DNA of 64,000 bases from Rhizobium sp. BK316 (GCF_014193695.1 NZ_JACHZR010000003.1:868001-932000); one strand, 5' to 3'. Positions 42,966 through 52,215 are shown, counted from the stretch's first letter. Program-made: numbers and translations. Notes: a model not told the origin generated them from the sequence alone.

Positions 42966-44003
42966 TCAGGCGCTGACGGCTTCCGTCGTGCCTGCGAAAT
43001 CGACTGCGGCGAAGGCGGCGGCGATCACTTCCGGGCCGGCATTCGGCTTTGCGGCGTCGGTCGACAGGATCTGGCGGTAGCGGCGGGCGCCGGGCAGGCC
43101 GGTGAAGAGGCCGACCATGTGGCGGGCGATATGCTGCAGGCGGCCGCCATTGGCGATGTGGCTGATAGCATAGGCCATCATGCGGTCGCGCAACTCGTTC
43201 CAGTCCGGCTCTGCTGCTGGGGCGCCGTAGAAGCGGTGGTCGACATCAGCGAGAACAGCGGCATTCTGATAGGCGGCGCGGCCGAGCATGACGCCGTTGA
43301 CATGGGCAAGATGCGCTTCCGCCTCATCCAGCGTGCGGATGCCGCCGTTGATGCCGATGAAGACTTCGGGGAAGCGTTGCTTCATGCGATAGACGATGTC
43401 GTAATCGAGCAGCGGGATCTCGCGGTTTTCCTTTGGGGAGAGGCCCTTCAGCCAGGCCTTGCGGGCATGGATCCAGATCGCGTCGGCGCCGGCATCGATC
43501 ACCCTGGTCATCAGGGTGGGCAGGGCCGCTTCCGGATCCTGCTCGTCGACGCCGATGCGGCATTTGACCGTGACGGGAACGTTCGCGACCTTCTTCATGG
43601 CGGCGATGCAGTCTGCAACCGTTTCGGGTGTGAGCATCAGGCAGGCGCCGAAGGTGCCTGATTGCACGCGATCGGATGGGCAGCCGACATTGAGATTGAT
43701 CTCGTCATACCCATAGGGCTCGGCGATCCGCACGGCCTCGGCAAGCTTTGCCGGATCAGAACCGCCGAGCTGCAGGGCGACGGGGTGTTCTTCTCCATTA
43801 AAGGAAAGCAGACGATCGCGCGGGCCATGGATGATCGCGTCGGCGACAACCATTTCCGTATAGAGCAGGGCATTGCGGCTGATCTGACGGTGAAAATAGC
43901 GGCAATGGGTATCACTCCAGTCGATCATGGGCGCAACGGCGAAAACCGGCGCCCTGAAATAGCGCTGGTTGCTCGCGGATGCAGCCGTCTTTACCGTCGT
44001 CAT
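42966..44003 (-). CDS. dusA: tRNA-dihydrouridine synthase A
   Basis: A 345-residue flavoenzyme that reduces uridines in the D-loop of tRNA. The TIM-barrel start VFAVAPMIDWSDTHCRYFHR is specific to DusA. Catalytic Cys108 lies in NLNVGCPSDRVQSGTFGACL. FMN-binding residues are in VTVKCRIGVDEQD and IGINGGIRTLDEA. It ends beside a DUF992 remnant. The first dozen residues are variable, so the exact start is less sure. Confidence 0.93.
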   Translation of the reverse strand: MTTVKTAASASNQRYFRAPVFAVAPMIDWSDTHCRYFHRQISRNALLYTEMVVADAIIHGPRDRLLSFNGEEHPVALQLGGSDPAKLAEAVRIAEPYGYDEINLNVGCPSDRVQSGTFGACLMLTPETVADCIAAMKKVANVPVTVKCRIGVDEQDPEAALPTLMTRVIDAGADAIWIHARKAWLKGLSPKENREIPLLDYDIVYRMKQRFPEVFIGINGGIRTLDEAEAHLAHVNGVMLGRAAYQNAAVLADVDHRFYGAPAAEPDWNELRDRMMAYAISHIANGGRLQHIARHMVGLFTGLPGARRYRQILSTDAAKPNAGPEVIAAAFAAVDFAGTTEAVSA

Positions 44004-44284
44004 GATCTCAAATCTTCTTTCGTCTGGTCGTATGTCCCCGTGGCCTCATGTCGTGGCAGAGACTCGCTCCTGCAAGCCCTCGTCAGCGAAACGCCGGAGG
44101 AGCAGCGATGGGACGAGGGCTTATACATGAGGCATTGCGATAAAGCGAGATGGGCTGTTTGAGGGCACCGTCATCCGCCTGGAGGCTGCCTCCCGCACGT
44201 GACCCAGGTGCCGTTTTCCGGGAAGGCAACGCAGGGCGATCCTGATAGTCTCGATGTCAGGATCGAGCAAAGGAGTGCAGCCTC

Positions 44285-44488
44285 ATGGCCGACGACAGCG
44301 CAGGGATCAAGGCATTGCTTTCAATGCCCAGGCGAGACAACAGCGCCTATCTGGAAACGCTCCGGCTGGTGCGGGAGGCGTTCGCCGAGGCCGAGGAAGA
44401 ATTCGGCGGCAAGGTTCTTGCGACGACAGACAGCGCCCGGGACGAAGCCGGCAATATCGTCATCATGACCGTGATCAGGCCGGCATGA
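44285..44488 (+). CDS. Small hypothetical protein, 67 residues
   Basis: The sequence begins MADDSAGIKALLSMPRRDNS and has a central helix (LRLVREAFAEAEEEFGGKVL) and a hydrophobic end, NIVIMTVIRPA. AAAGGAG lies upstream of the ATG. Codon third positions are GC-rich. The function is unknown. Confidence 0.6.
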   Translation: MADDSAGIKALLSMPRRDNSAYLETLRLVREAFAEAEEEFGGKVLATTDSARDEAGNIVIMTVIRPA

Positions 44489-44579
44489 TGGAGAACAGAG
44501 GCGAGACGATCGCCTGAAATAGAGGGCGATTGAACCAAAATCCTTCTGCCGCGTTTCTGCCACAAACAGGAGGATTTCG

Positions 44580-44657
44580 ATGGACAGCCTGCTTCTGATC
44601 GCCATCCTTTGCGGCCTCATGTCTTTCGCCATGGTCTGGATCCAGACGAGAGAATAG
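44580..44657 (+). CDS. 25-residue single-span membrane peptide
   Basis: The ATG at 44580 is preceded by AGGAGG. The peptide MDSLLLIAILCGLMSFAMVW plus IQTRE is one transmembrane helix with a charged tail. The strong ribosome-binding site and clean hydrophobic pattern support translation. It is not a recognised family; a KdpF-like role is not supported because no kdp genes are nearby. Confidence 0.5.
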   Translation: MDSLLLIAILCGLMSFAMVWIQTRE

Positions 44658-44755
44658 TTTTGCGCGTCAAAGACTTGGCGCTTTCCCGTCTGTCTGCCGG
44701 CACTGCTTGTCCCGCGCCGGCGTTCCACCCTTTATACTGCCCTGAAACGATGCTC

Positions 44756-44804
44756 TTGACTTATCCAGAAATGAGAACAAAATGAGAACAGATAAACGTT
44801 CTCA
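44756..44804 (+). promoter_or_regulatory. Promoter with alphaproteobacterial SOS box
   Basis: GAAC (44775-44778) and GAAC (44786-44789) are 7 bases apart, that is GTTC-N7-GTTC on the minus strand, the LexA box of Rhizobium and Agrobacterium. A TTGACT -35 element (44756-44761) precedes it. The palindrome GAGAAC-N8-GTTCTC (44785-44804) overlaps it. Confidence 0.6.
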
Positions 44805-44827
44805 TCTATGTTCTGATGGAGAGTTCG

Positions 44828-45022
44828 ATGGCAGCAAGCCCGAGTTATTCAGGAGCAGCAGACAAGGCCATGGCCTTCGCCGCGCAGCTGCGCGCAGACC
44901 GCGAGCGCCACGAAGCGCGCAGGCGGGAAGAACAACGCCGCATCGAGGCGATGCGGCCGATCAACAAACATGTGCTGAAGGTTTTCGGTGGGCAGCAGCT
45001 GGCGCTGAAGCTTGATAGCTGA
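44828..45022 (+). CDS. Small helical hypothetical protein with SOS-type promoter
   Basis: A 64-residue protein starting MAASPSYSGAADKAMAFAAQ. Most of it is a charged helix (LRADRERHEARRREEQRRIE), then MRPINKHVLKVFGGQQLALK. GGAGAG precedes the ATG at 44828, which is better placed than the ATG four codons upstream. No domain was recognised. The upstream candidate LexA box suggests a DNA-damage-inducible gene. Confidence 0.6.
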   Translation: MAASPSYSGAADKAMAFAAQLRADRERHEARRREEQRRIEAMRPINKHVLKVFGGQQLALKLDS

Positions 45023-45250
45023 GGTTTGGGTTGCTGATTTGTCGAGTGGCGGGGAGATGGCTGAGTGGCGAGTGGAGCCTTGCCGCTTGAGGTCGACCGC
45101 CGGGGGTGGTTGAAGTTGCGGGATGTGTGAGGCACGGCTTGTGAAGCTATTTCGCGTATTTCCCTGATATTTTTACCATTTTCTGAAAGGGTCGTGGACG
45201 GCCTGGAATTTCAGACGTAGAAGTACTGCAACTATTTGGGGTGGGGTTTC

Positions 45251-46591
45251 ATGAAGAAAATATTGTCGCTGCTGGCTGCGATGGCGCTCTTCGCATCAGG
45301 TGCATTCGCGCAAGACGCAAAGAAGGATCCGCTGGAAGGGGTGGTTCGCTTCATGGGGAGGATCAATCCTCTTCTACAGGCTATCTATCAGGATCACATG
45401 GACGTGGCGCGGAAAGTCTATGGGGAAGGGTGGGCGGATGTGTATGAGGAGCGGAGGATCCTTGCTGCGGTGATCAGAACATACGGCACCCCTGCGCTCT
45501 CACGCGCCAGCGACAGTGCTGTGATATCAGTCATGAACAAGAATGCCGCGCTTGCCGAGATCGTGGCCGAAAAATATCCTGAGGGCTGCGAGTATTTCTT
45601 CACTGGCAATATGCCGAACTGGGCATTGGTTCCCGAGGTCAGGGACGGACGCATGGCTGATCTGCGGGCGAAAGCTTACGCCTATCAGGATGGGAAGTTC
45701 CGCGCTGATACGGGAGTGATGACTGGCGACAAACAATACGTCATCATGACGCAATATCTCGGGATGACGGCAGACGAGGTGTTCAAGTCGATGACGGCCC
45801 CTGTCGACGTTAGCGACGAAGACATGTGCGCTCTCGCAAAGAAGATCAACAATGTCGGCGTTCTGCCGAAAGAGCTGCAGGGCGACTGGGGAAGGGCGTG
45901 GCTCGGGAACGGTCCATCCCCGCAAAAGAAGAAGCCTGCCGCAGATGCGAAGGCCGAATCCCGTGCGGTTGCGCAGGAAACGAAGCCTGGCTCCTTCGAG
46001 AAGGAGATGCAGGTTCTCGCCGGCATCAATCCTTTCGTTCACGCAGTCTTCATGGATCACGAGGATGAAGCGCGGCAGTTGTTTGCCACGGCCGAAGCCT
46101 CCGGAGGCAAGATCGATCCGCGCGTGCAGGCGGCCGCGATGGTGGCGAAATACGGCAATCCTGCACTGTCGCGGGCAAGCGATACGATTGCGATCGATGT
46201 CTTGAAGAAGACCGGTGAGCTCAATGAGGCTCTTGCCCGCTATTATCCGCAGGGCTGCAAGGATTTAGTGACCATGAGGGTGTCGCAGAGCGCGCAGGCC
46301 ATTCCGCAGGTGAAAGAGCGCTACTTCCAATATCTGGAAGCCAAGCGCCTGGCGTATGAGGACGGCAAGACCCGTCCGCCGGCGGCGGTGAAGCTGACCG
46401 CGCAAGAAATCTTGCAAATGATCACACAGCACCTCGGTGTGACGGCAGAAGAAGCGGTCAAGTTGACGAAACTTGCCGAACTCAGTGACAAAGAGGCCTG
46501 CTCGATAACGATGAGGCTCAACGCAATAGATCCCGTGCCGGAGGCGCAGCGCGGCATCTGGGCGAGGACTGCCATGTCATGGGCCGGTTGA
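45251..46591 (+). CDS. Periplasmic protein of unknown function with a duplicated domain
   Basis: A 446-residue secreted protein (signal MKKILSLLAAMALFASGAFA). It consists of two related halves. GRINPLLQAIYQDHMDVARK matches AGINPFVHAVFMDHEDEARQ, and YGTPALSRASDSAVISVMNK matches YGNPALSRASDTIAIDVLKK. YPEGCEYFF matches YPQGCKDLV, and YLGMTADEVFKSMT matches HLGVTAEEAVKLTK. A lysine-rich linker (residues about 225-250) joins them. GGGGTGGGG precedes the ATG at 45251. No known family was recognised. Confidence 0.75.
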   Translation: MKKILSLLAAMALFASGAFAQDAKKDPLEGVVRFMGRINPLLQAIYQDHMDVARKVYGEGWADVYEERRILAAVIRTYGTPALSRASDSAVISVMNKNAALAEIVAEKYPEGCEYFFTGNMPNWALVPEVRDGRMADLRAKAYAYQDGKFRADTGVMTGDKQYVIMTQYLGMTADEVFKSMTAPVDVSDEDMCALAKKINNVGVLPKELQGDWGRAWLGNGPSPQKKKPAADAKAESRAVAQETKPGSFEKEMQVLAGINPFVHAVFMDHEDEARQLFATAEASGGKIDPRVQAAAMVAKYGNPALSRASDTIAIDVLKKTGELNEALARYYPQGCKDLVTMRVSQSAQAIPQVKERYFQYLEAKRLAYEDGKTRPPAAVKLTAQEILQMITQHLGVTAEEAVKLTKLAELSDKEACSITMRLNAIDPVPEAQRGIWARTAMSWAG

Positions 46592-46724
46592 GCGCCGCCG
46601 CTGGGAGCCGTTTTACCGCCCGATATCGGCGGAACTTGCGGGTCGGTACGCCAAAGCACGCCCGCAGGGCCGGTTAGGCCAGCGAGCGTGAACGGCAGTT
46701 GCGACAGATGACCGGTCTTGCGCC

Positions 46725-47066
46725 TCAGCGCCCCTGGAAGATCTTGATCAGCTTCGGGGTATAGCGGCGGTTCTGGAGGTCGAGCAGATCCTGATAGGTG
46801 GCGCGGCCGGAGACGAGCGCTTTCGTATACCGGTTGCAGGCAACCTTGGGAGCGTCCTTGTCTGCGACGTTCATCACGACTGCAGCGTTGTGATGCGTCT
46901 TCTTGTCGGAAAGGCTCAGGCGCCTGATGCAATCGTCGAGAAGGTCGTTTCTCGCTCGCTCGCTGCCCCGAAGCACCGTGATCGCGGCATCAAACTGCTT
47001 CTCGGTCGGTGCACAGCTGGCCAGAAGTGCGGCGGCAATCAATGTTATTGCAATAGTGGCGCGCAT
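46725..47066 (-). CDS. Small lipoprotein, unknown function
   Basis: A 113-residue protein with a lipoprotein signal, MRATIAITLIAAALLASCAP, lipid-modified on Cys18. The mature part is helical and basic (ITVLRGSERARNDLLDDCIR, YQDLLDLQNRRYTPKLIKIF), with three further cysteines. It converges with the duplicated-domain protein. No family was recognised. Confidence 0.7.
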   Translation of the reverse strand: MRATIAITLIAAALLASCAPTEKQFDAAITVLRGSERARNDLLDDCIRRLSLSDKKTHHNAAVVMNVADKDAPKVACNRYTKALVSGRATYQDLLDLQNRRYTPKLIKIFQGR

Positions 47067-47297
47067 GATTATCCCTCAATTATAGTGCGGCGGAGTTTTG
47101 TGCTGTGATGCCAGGACTTCTTTATTTTGATTCTCGCCTCGCGGGAATTTTGTTCTTCGTATTCTTCGATTGTTCTAAATACAGTTGAAAATCGCTTGAG
47201 TGGATGGCGCGCGTATGGCAGTGGGCGAGAGGGTTCTCGTCAGGGCTCGCTCGTGAGCCAGTGAAGGCCACATAGCAATAGAACCGATTTTCGGTCG

Positions 47298-48098
47298 TTA
47301 GCGGATTGCCGTTTCTGCCTGCCGATACGCCTCCGCACGCTCCTTCTCCCGCGCCGCCTTCACCACCAGAATGGCCGCCACGACAAGCCCAAGCATCATC
47401 ACCCCGCCAAGCACCAGTAAATTCGGCTCGGCCGGCAGCGCCGCACCTGTTCCGGCGCCTCCCGACGTCGACACCGCAATCGCAGCTCCCGCCTTCCTCA
47501 ACGTCCCGGCAGCCTTCTCGGCCTTGCTTGCCTCATCCGCCAGCGCCGCCTTCGCATCCACGCCCGGCTGGCTGCGCAGGAACATCGCCACGGCCTTGGC
47601 CTCGATCTTCGCCACGCGGGCCGACCAGCCCTTGCCGTAGGTCTTCCAGATCGCCAGGCTTTGCATGAAGCTTAGCCTCCGGGCGCAGAGGGCCTTGATT
47701 TCCCTGGTGCCGGCGGTGACTGCTTTGGCGCGGGTGACTGGCCCGATTTTGCCGTCGGCGGGGACGCCGATGACGGCCTGGGCGTCACGCAGCGCGCGGG
47801 CGGGGCCGGAGTTGACGGCGTAGTCGAAGGTGGCGAGGTCGAAGCCATCGGGCAGAGTGTCGCCGCCGATTTCGTCCCAGTATTTCGTCTTGTAGATGGG
47901 TTTGACGTCGTCGAGCGTCAGGTTGCGGATGTCGATGTCGGGGAAAGCGGCGGCCGAGATGCCGTATTTGGTGCCTTTCAGCGTGCCCTTGCCGATCTTG
48001 CCGCCGGTCCAATTGCCGGGGTCGGTGCGCTCGGTGGAGAGGCCGCCTTCGGATGCGAGCGTGATGGAGAGGCATTCGGGGAAGTTGGCTGCGGTCAT
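47298..48098 (-). CDS. GH108 endolysin (N-acetylmuramidase) with C-terminal membrane anchor
   Basis: A 266-residue phage-type lysozyme. Catalytic Glu17 lies in TLASEGGLS, and NWTGGKIGKGTLKGTKYGIS and the FDYAVNSGPARALRDAQAVI region complete the GH108 domain. A peptidoglycan-binding segment follows (VPADGKIGPVTRAKA). The C-terminus has one helix, LLVLGGVMMLGLVVAAILVV, then a charged tail. Membrane anchoring resembles SAR- or holin-linked endolysins. The ATG at 48098 was chosen because the domain begins there. Confidence 0.87.
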   Translation of the reverse strand: MTAANFPECLSITLASEGGLSTERTDPGNWTGGKIGKGTLKGTKYGISAAAFPDIDIRNLTLDDVKPIYKTKYWDEIGGDTLPDGFDLATFDYAVNSGPARALRDAQAVIGVPADGKIGPVTRAKAVTAGTREIKALCARRLSFMQSLAIWKTYGKGWSARVAKIEAKAVAMFLRSQPGVDAKAALADEASKAEKAAGTLRKAGAAIAVSTSGGAGTGAALPAEPNLLVLGGVMMLGLVVAAILVVKAAREKERAEAYRQAETAIR

Positions 48099-48590
48099 GT
48101 CATAGTCCTTTGTCGGTCGGATCGCGACAACCTTCCGACGACAACAGTTGCGGCCGTCGCATGACGGCGGCGAGCGGCGTGCCGCAACCGGGCCTTTGCT
48201 TTCCGGCAATGGCGCGGCGACGCTTGTAGAGGTGAGGGTTTGGGCTTGGGTGGCGGGGCCTCGCTGACATCCGATGGCAGTCGGGCGCAAGATCCAGGAC
48301 TGTGCGGTAAGGCTTGGGGGACGGTAGGCCGCCGCCTCCGCTACAGGAGGGCGGAGTGGGGCGCGGCGGCCCGGCCATCGAGGGCCGATGGGATAACCGA
48401 GATCTTGCGGGATCGTTCCTCAATCATGCCTAGACATATTGGACTGCTGCATAATTCCCTAAATCGGAATCGACTTGGGGATGAAATTATGCAGCAGTCC
48501 AAAGCGCTGTAGGGAGGGCTTCGGCGTCGCCAGTTGCCTTTTGCGACAGTGGCGGAAAAGCGCGAGGTTTCACTCGGTAACAGCAGACGC
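48099..48590. other. Gene-free region with hairpins and a repeat element
   Basis: No convincing coding frame occurs on either strand. The main structure is the palindromic repeat at 48439-48502, described separately. Frames crossing this region are short and lack ribosome-binding sites. Confidence 0.5.
48439..48511. repeat. Palindromic repeat element at left edge of primase island
   Basis: TTGGACTGCTGCATAATT (48439-48456) is the exact complement of 48485-48502. The interior CCCTAAATCG/CGACTTGGGG pairs further. Read on the minus strand it carries CTACAGCGC and GCTGCATAATTTCATCC, both also present in the element at 53097. Confidence 0.8.
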
Positions 48591-51128
48591 TCAGAACACG
48601 TCGGCGTAACCGGCCGCGGCAGCGAATGTGCTGTCCTTCAGCGTCACCCCTTGTGCCACCATGCCGTTGGCCAACCGCACCAGGCGCACGTCGGGCATGG
48701 ATTTGAGGCGCTGCGAGAAAGTGTTGACGGGCGGCAGGAAGCTTTCGCGGTAACCCTGGTCGATCGCCCATTTGCGGAAATCTTCAAACAGTCTTGCGGT
48801 GCGCAGCCAGCCGCCGGAGGGTTCGGTGGCAGTGGGTTCGACGCGGATGTCGAACCATTCGTTCAGCGGATCGAGCAGCAGCCAGGAATTCAGCGCCTCC
48901 CTGGAGCTTTCGGGGATGGTGTAGCCGCCATTGCGCTTCAGCCGCTGGGCGCCGGCGACGGCAAGGCCGAGCAGCAGTTCCAACTCTTCTTCGGCGATGC
49001 GCTCGGCAATGTCGGGGATGACCTCGTTGTCGGGAATGGTGCGGTTGAACTGGACGACGACGAGGCGGCGGCGCAGGCCGCGGTCGATGCCGCCGTTGAA
49101 GCGGGGCAGGGTATTGGTGGTGAAGCAGTGCAGCGCGCGGGGCGTGAAGCTTTCGACATCCTTGTAGAGGCTGCGGCCTTCGATCGGGTTGCCGGTGACC
49201 GCGGCCTTGAATTCCTCGCCTGATATCGCCGCAGCACTCAACTCGTCGGCGATGTTTGCGGCCTTGCCGGCGAGGTTGATGATGCGCTTCTCGTCATTGA
49301 AGAAGGCGGGCGAGATGGAGGAGACCGAGCCTTCGGGCAGGAGCGCGCGAAAAAGCGAGGCAATGGTGGATTTGCCGTTGTTGGCGGTCTCGCCGAGCAG
49401 GATGAAGGCCTTCGGCTGGCGGATGCGGGTGGCAAGGCCGAAAGCGGCCGCCCCCAGCATCTCGGCAACGAGGTCGATCTTGTCGGCCGCATCGGGATCG
49501 CCGAGGAAGGCGCCATGCAGCAGCCGGTGCAGCAGCGAGCCCTCAGGCGGGTGGCTCTCGGTGTGCATGACATAATCGGCCGATATGGTGAAGCGGAAGC
49601 GATCATCCGGCGCGTGCTCGCGGCAGATCACCTTGCCGGCGTCGTCGAGGGTAATGGTGCAGTTCAGCGCGTTGACGCCAACGGCTGGATTGCCGAAGAA
49701 ACCGGCATCGGCGGTGCGCGTGCCGAACTCGTTGATGATGCCGTCGATCATGTGCCTGCCGAGCTTCAGCGGCTTTTCCTTCGGGCCGATGCCGATGGCA
49801 TCGAAGGCATGCATGGCAAGGCGGATCTTCTGCTCGGGGATGGCGCGCCAGGCGAAGGGGCCATAGGCCCAGAATCTGCCATCGGCGCGGACGATCCGCC
49901 CGCCGCAGGCTTCCGCCAGATGCTCGTTGAAGACGCGCGCCAGCCAGACTTCGGAGCCGAAGGGCTGGCTCGGAAACCATTCCGGCATGCGGTCTATCCC
50001 ATCGGCGCCTGGCGGCGGCGTCTTCGGCCCGGGCTCGCCCGGCTTTTCTGCCGGTGGCGGCGGTTCTGCCGGGGCGGGCGTGTAGCGGCGGATGGTGGCG
50101 CGCATGAAGGCATCCAGCTCCAGGCGCGTCCAGCCGGCGTCGACGGCATCGGCGCTGTCCCAACCCTTGCCAGGACGCTGGCCCGCCTGCCAGTCGGCGT
50201 GGGTGAAAGGCCTGAGATCAGAGGCGGCCGTCGCATCGGCAAAGCCCGCGAGGCGCACGCGCGCGCCGAGGCCGGAGAGGATGGCGGCGATCTCGTCCGC
50301 TGTCGAAAGGCCGGGTGCGTCGAAATCCGGCCAAATCACCACGTCGCGGCCTGCAAGCTGCGACCAGTCGGTGTGCTTGACGCCCTGCGTGCCGCCGGCC
50401 CAGGAAAGCACGGTGCGGCCGGATTTCTGCGCCAGCCTGTCACGGCATTTCTCACCCTCGACGACGATCACCTGCTTCGCCTTACCGAGACTTTCGAGGC
50501 CGTAGAGCGGGCGCGGCCTGGGAAAGGGGTAGCGGCACCAGGTCTCGCTCCCGTCGGGCAGACGGGCAAACATGACCATCGGCGTTTCCTTGCCCCCGTC
50601 GGCGAGATCATGGCGCAGAACATAGCCTGTCAGAGCGCCATCGGTCTCACGATAGGGAAAGACCATTGATGGAGCAAAGGAGCCCCATTCGGAGCGGTCG
50701 CCCTTGCGCTTGGGATTGTAGAGGCGGATGCGGACGCCGGGCTTGATCGGCTCTGAAGGCGGCGTCAGAGGGGTGATGCCCTCATAGACGTCGCGCACCT
50801 GCGGCGCGCGCGGGCTTATATTCGGCCGGATATGCCTGGCGCCATCGAGATGGCTGGCGCCATCGAGAATGTGGATGGCTTCCGTGAGATCGACACCCTT
50901 GATCTGCTGCATGAAATCCAGGACATCGCCGCCCGCGCCGCAGCCGAAGCAGTGGAAGCGCTCGATGCCATCCTGGCCTGTGAAGATGGTGAAGGACGGC
51001 GTCTCCTCGGTGTGGAAGGGGCAGCAGGCCTGATATTCATGCCCGTTTCCCTGCAGTCTGCAGCCATAGTGCGCCGCTGTCTGAGACAGCGACACATCGC
51101 GGCGAAGCCGTTCGACATCTGAGGGCAT
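48591..51128 (-). CDS. Phage/plasmid-type primase-helicase
   Basis: An 845-residue replication protein. The N-terminus is a CHC2-type zinc finger (CPFH at 36-39, CFGC at 60-63) as in DNA primases. A Toprim-like region follows near 215 (VIVVEGEKCRDRL) with DVVIWPDFDAPG. The C-terminal half is a superfamily 3-like helicase with Walker A GETANNGKST at about 577-586 and a D5/P4-type end. It would prime and unwind phage or plasmid DNA. The frame is intact. A 17-bp operator lies 22 bases upstream. Confidence 0.87.
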   Translation of the reverse strand: MPSDVERLRRDVSLSQTAAHYGCRLQGNGHEYQACCPFHTEETPSFTIFTGQDGIERFHCFGCGAGGDVLDFMQQIKGVDLTEAIHILDGASHLDGARHIRPNISPRAPQVRDVYEGITPLTPPSEPIKPGVRIRLYNPKRKGDRSEWGSFAPSMVFPYRETDGALTGYVLRHDLADGGKETPMVMFARLPDGSETWCRYPFPRPRPLYGLESLGKAKQVIVVEGEKCRDRLAQKSGRTVLSWAGGTQGVKHTDWSQLAGRDVVIWPDFDAPGLSTADEIAAILSGLGARVRLAGFADATAASDLRPFTHADWQAGQRPGKGWDSADAVDAGWTRLELDAFMRATIRRYTPAPAEPPPPAEKPGEPGPKTPPPGADGIDRMPEWFPSQPFGSEVWLARVFNEHLAEACGGRIVRADGRFWAYGPFAWRAIPEQKIRLAMHAFDAIGIGPKEKPLKLGRHMIDGIINEFGTRTADAGFFGNPAVGVNALNCTITLDDAGKVICREHAPDDRFRFTISADYVMHTESHPPEGSLLHRLLHGAFLGDPDAADKIDLVAEMLGAAAFGLATRIRQPKAFILLGETANNGKSTIASLFRALLPEGSVSSISPAFFNDEKRIINLAGKAANIADELSAAAISGEEFKAAVTGNPIEGRSLYKDVESFTPRALHCFTTNTLPRFNGGIDRGLRRRLVVVQFNRTIPDNEVIPDIAERIAEEELELLLGLAVAGAQRLKRNGGYTIPESSREALNSWLLLDPLNEWFDIRVEPTATEPSGGWLRTARLFEDFRKWAIDQGYRESFLPPVNTFSQRLKSMPDVRLVRLANGMVAQGVTLKDSTFAAAAGYADVF

Positions 51129-51149
51129 GTTGCGGCTCTTGCAAGGAAT

Positions 51150-51166
51150 GTTGTCGATATCGCAAC
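51150..51166. promoter_or_regulatory. Phage-type operator upstream of the primase
   Basis: GTTGTCGATATCGCAAC matches the site at 52216-52232 at 15 of 17 positions. The outer arms are ATGTTG/CAACAT. Confidence 0.65.
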
Positions 51167-51221
51167 ATGGCCGGCGCGGCGCGGGCGGCGGCCATGGTCA
51201 TTTCATGTATCCGGTGGGGAT

Positions 51222-51623
51222 TTAACGGGATGCGGTGCTCGGAAACTTGCCTTCGAGCACCAGCCGGTAGCCGCGGCGATAGCCGACATTGACAATGCCG
51301 ATGCCGGAACCTTCGAGCTTTTGGCGCAGGTGGCAGAGCGCCACCTTGAAGGCGAGATACATCTTGTCAGGCGATGGGCCGCCATCGGGATCGTCGATAT
51401 ACATGGCGGTGAAGATGCGCTCGGTGATGACGGGCAGGCCCTTGCCCTTCCAGACCGCCTCGAAGATGCGCCCTTCCATGGGCGTGATGCCATAGTGATC
51501 GATGACGATCTCGGGCGCGGGAATGGTGACCGGCTGCTTGCAGCAGGGGCAGAGCAGGGGCTTGGTGATGGTGAGCGGGGCGGGTGCCGCCGATGGGCGC
51601 GGGCGTGTCGTGATCGTCTGCAT
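51222..51623 (-). CDS. Winged-helix DNA-binding protein with zinc-ribbon-like cysteines
   Basis: A 133-residue protein. CPCCKQP near residue 25 looks like a short zinc-binding knuckle. The rest is a winged helix of the OmpR C-terminal type: LTPMEGRIF-like GITPMEGRIFEAVWKGKGLP, and VALCHLRQKLEGSGIGIVNV, YRRGYRLVLEGK. No receiver domain is present. GAGG lies upstream of the ATG at 51623. It sits in the phage-derived block and may regulate it. Confidence 0.75.
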   Translation of the reverse strand: MQTITTRPRPSAAPAPLTITKPLLCPCCKQPVTIPAPEIVIDHYGITPMEGRIFEAVWKGKGLPVITERIFTAMYIDDPDGGPSPDKMYLAFKVALCHLRQKLEGSGIGIVNVGYRRGYRLVLEGKFPSTASR

Positions 51624-51733
51624 ATCGGTCCTCACTTGTTTGGAGACGCGCGCCGTCCGATCCGGCGGTCGCCTGATGTCGCGGGTCTTTGGTCTTCGGT
51701 CCTGGGGTCTTCGGTTTCCGGCGTGACTGAACC

Positions 51734-51946
51734 CTATGGCGGGGCCATTACCATCGCCCGGATGCGGTCTTCGAAAAGGGCGAGCCGGCGCAGCCGGTTT
51801 GCGAGATGCACGAGGTCGTCGACATCATCGTGATCGATCACCAGCAGCGTTTCGCCGGCCGCCTCGCCGCCATGCATGACGCAGCGCCCGACCAATGCAT
51901 CGATCAGCTCCGATTGCGCCAGCATGGAGAGCGGCTCCCTACGCAT
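51734..51946 (-). CDS. Small hypothetical protein of the phage island
   Basis: A 70-residue protein (MRREPLSMLAQSELIDALVG, then LLVIDHDDVDDLVHLANRLR). Its start overlaps the end of the Cro-like gene by 8 bases, as is usual in phage early operons. No family was recognised. Confidence 0.6.
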   Translation of the reverse strand: MRREPLSMLAQSELIDALVGRCVMHGGEAAGETLLVIDHDDVDDLVHLANRLRRLALFEDRIRAMVMAPP

Positions 51947-52166
51947 CCCCTTCCTCCGGCATCAGGTCGGAAAGGGTGAGCGAAACGCCAAGGCGTCTTG
52001 CCGCTGAAAGAAGCATCACCTGGTCGCGGCCGTTGATGAGGCCGCGCTCATCCCGCAGCGCCCGCGAGATCTTGGAGCGATGGCGCTTGAGCTCGGCTGC
52101 GAGCTCGCTTGGCGTCAGCGCCAGTTTGGCGGCGACCTTCTGCCAGGGCGTCGGGGCCTTTGCCAT
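51939..52166 (-). CDS. Cro-like helix-turn-helix regulator
   Basis: A 75-residue XRE-type protein. KLALTPSELAAELKRHRSKI contains the helix-turn-helix, followed by SRALRDERGLINGRDQVMLL. AAGGGAAG lies upstream of the ATG at 52166, which is preferred to the ATG seven codons earlier. It is divergent from the larger CI-like regulator, an arrangement like a lambda-type switch. Confidence 0.72.
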   Translation of the reverse strand: MAKAPTPWQKVAAKLALTPSELAAELKRHRSKISRALRDERGLINGRDQVMLLSAARRLGVSLTLSDLMPEEGDA

Positions 52167-52215
52167 GCTGATCTTCCCTTCTGCCATGCGGCTCTTGTTG
52201 TGGAGTTGAGATTAT

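Noticed and set aside
44797..44812. Second GTTC pair on the plus strand as another SOS box
   Set aside because: The spacing is 8 bases, not the 7 required by the alphaproteobacterial LexA consensus.
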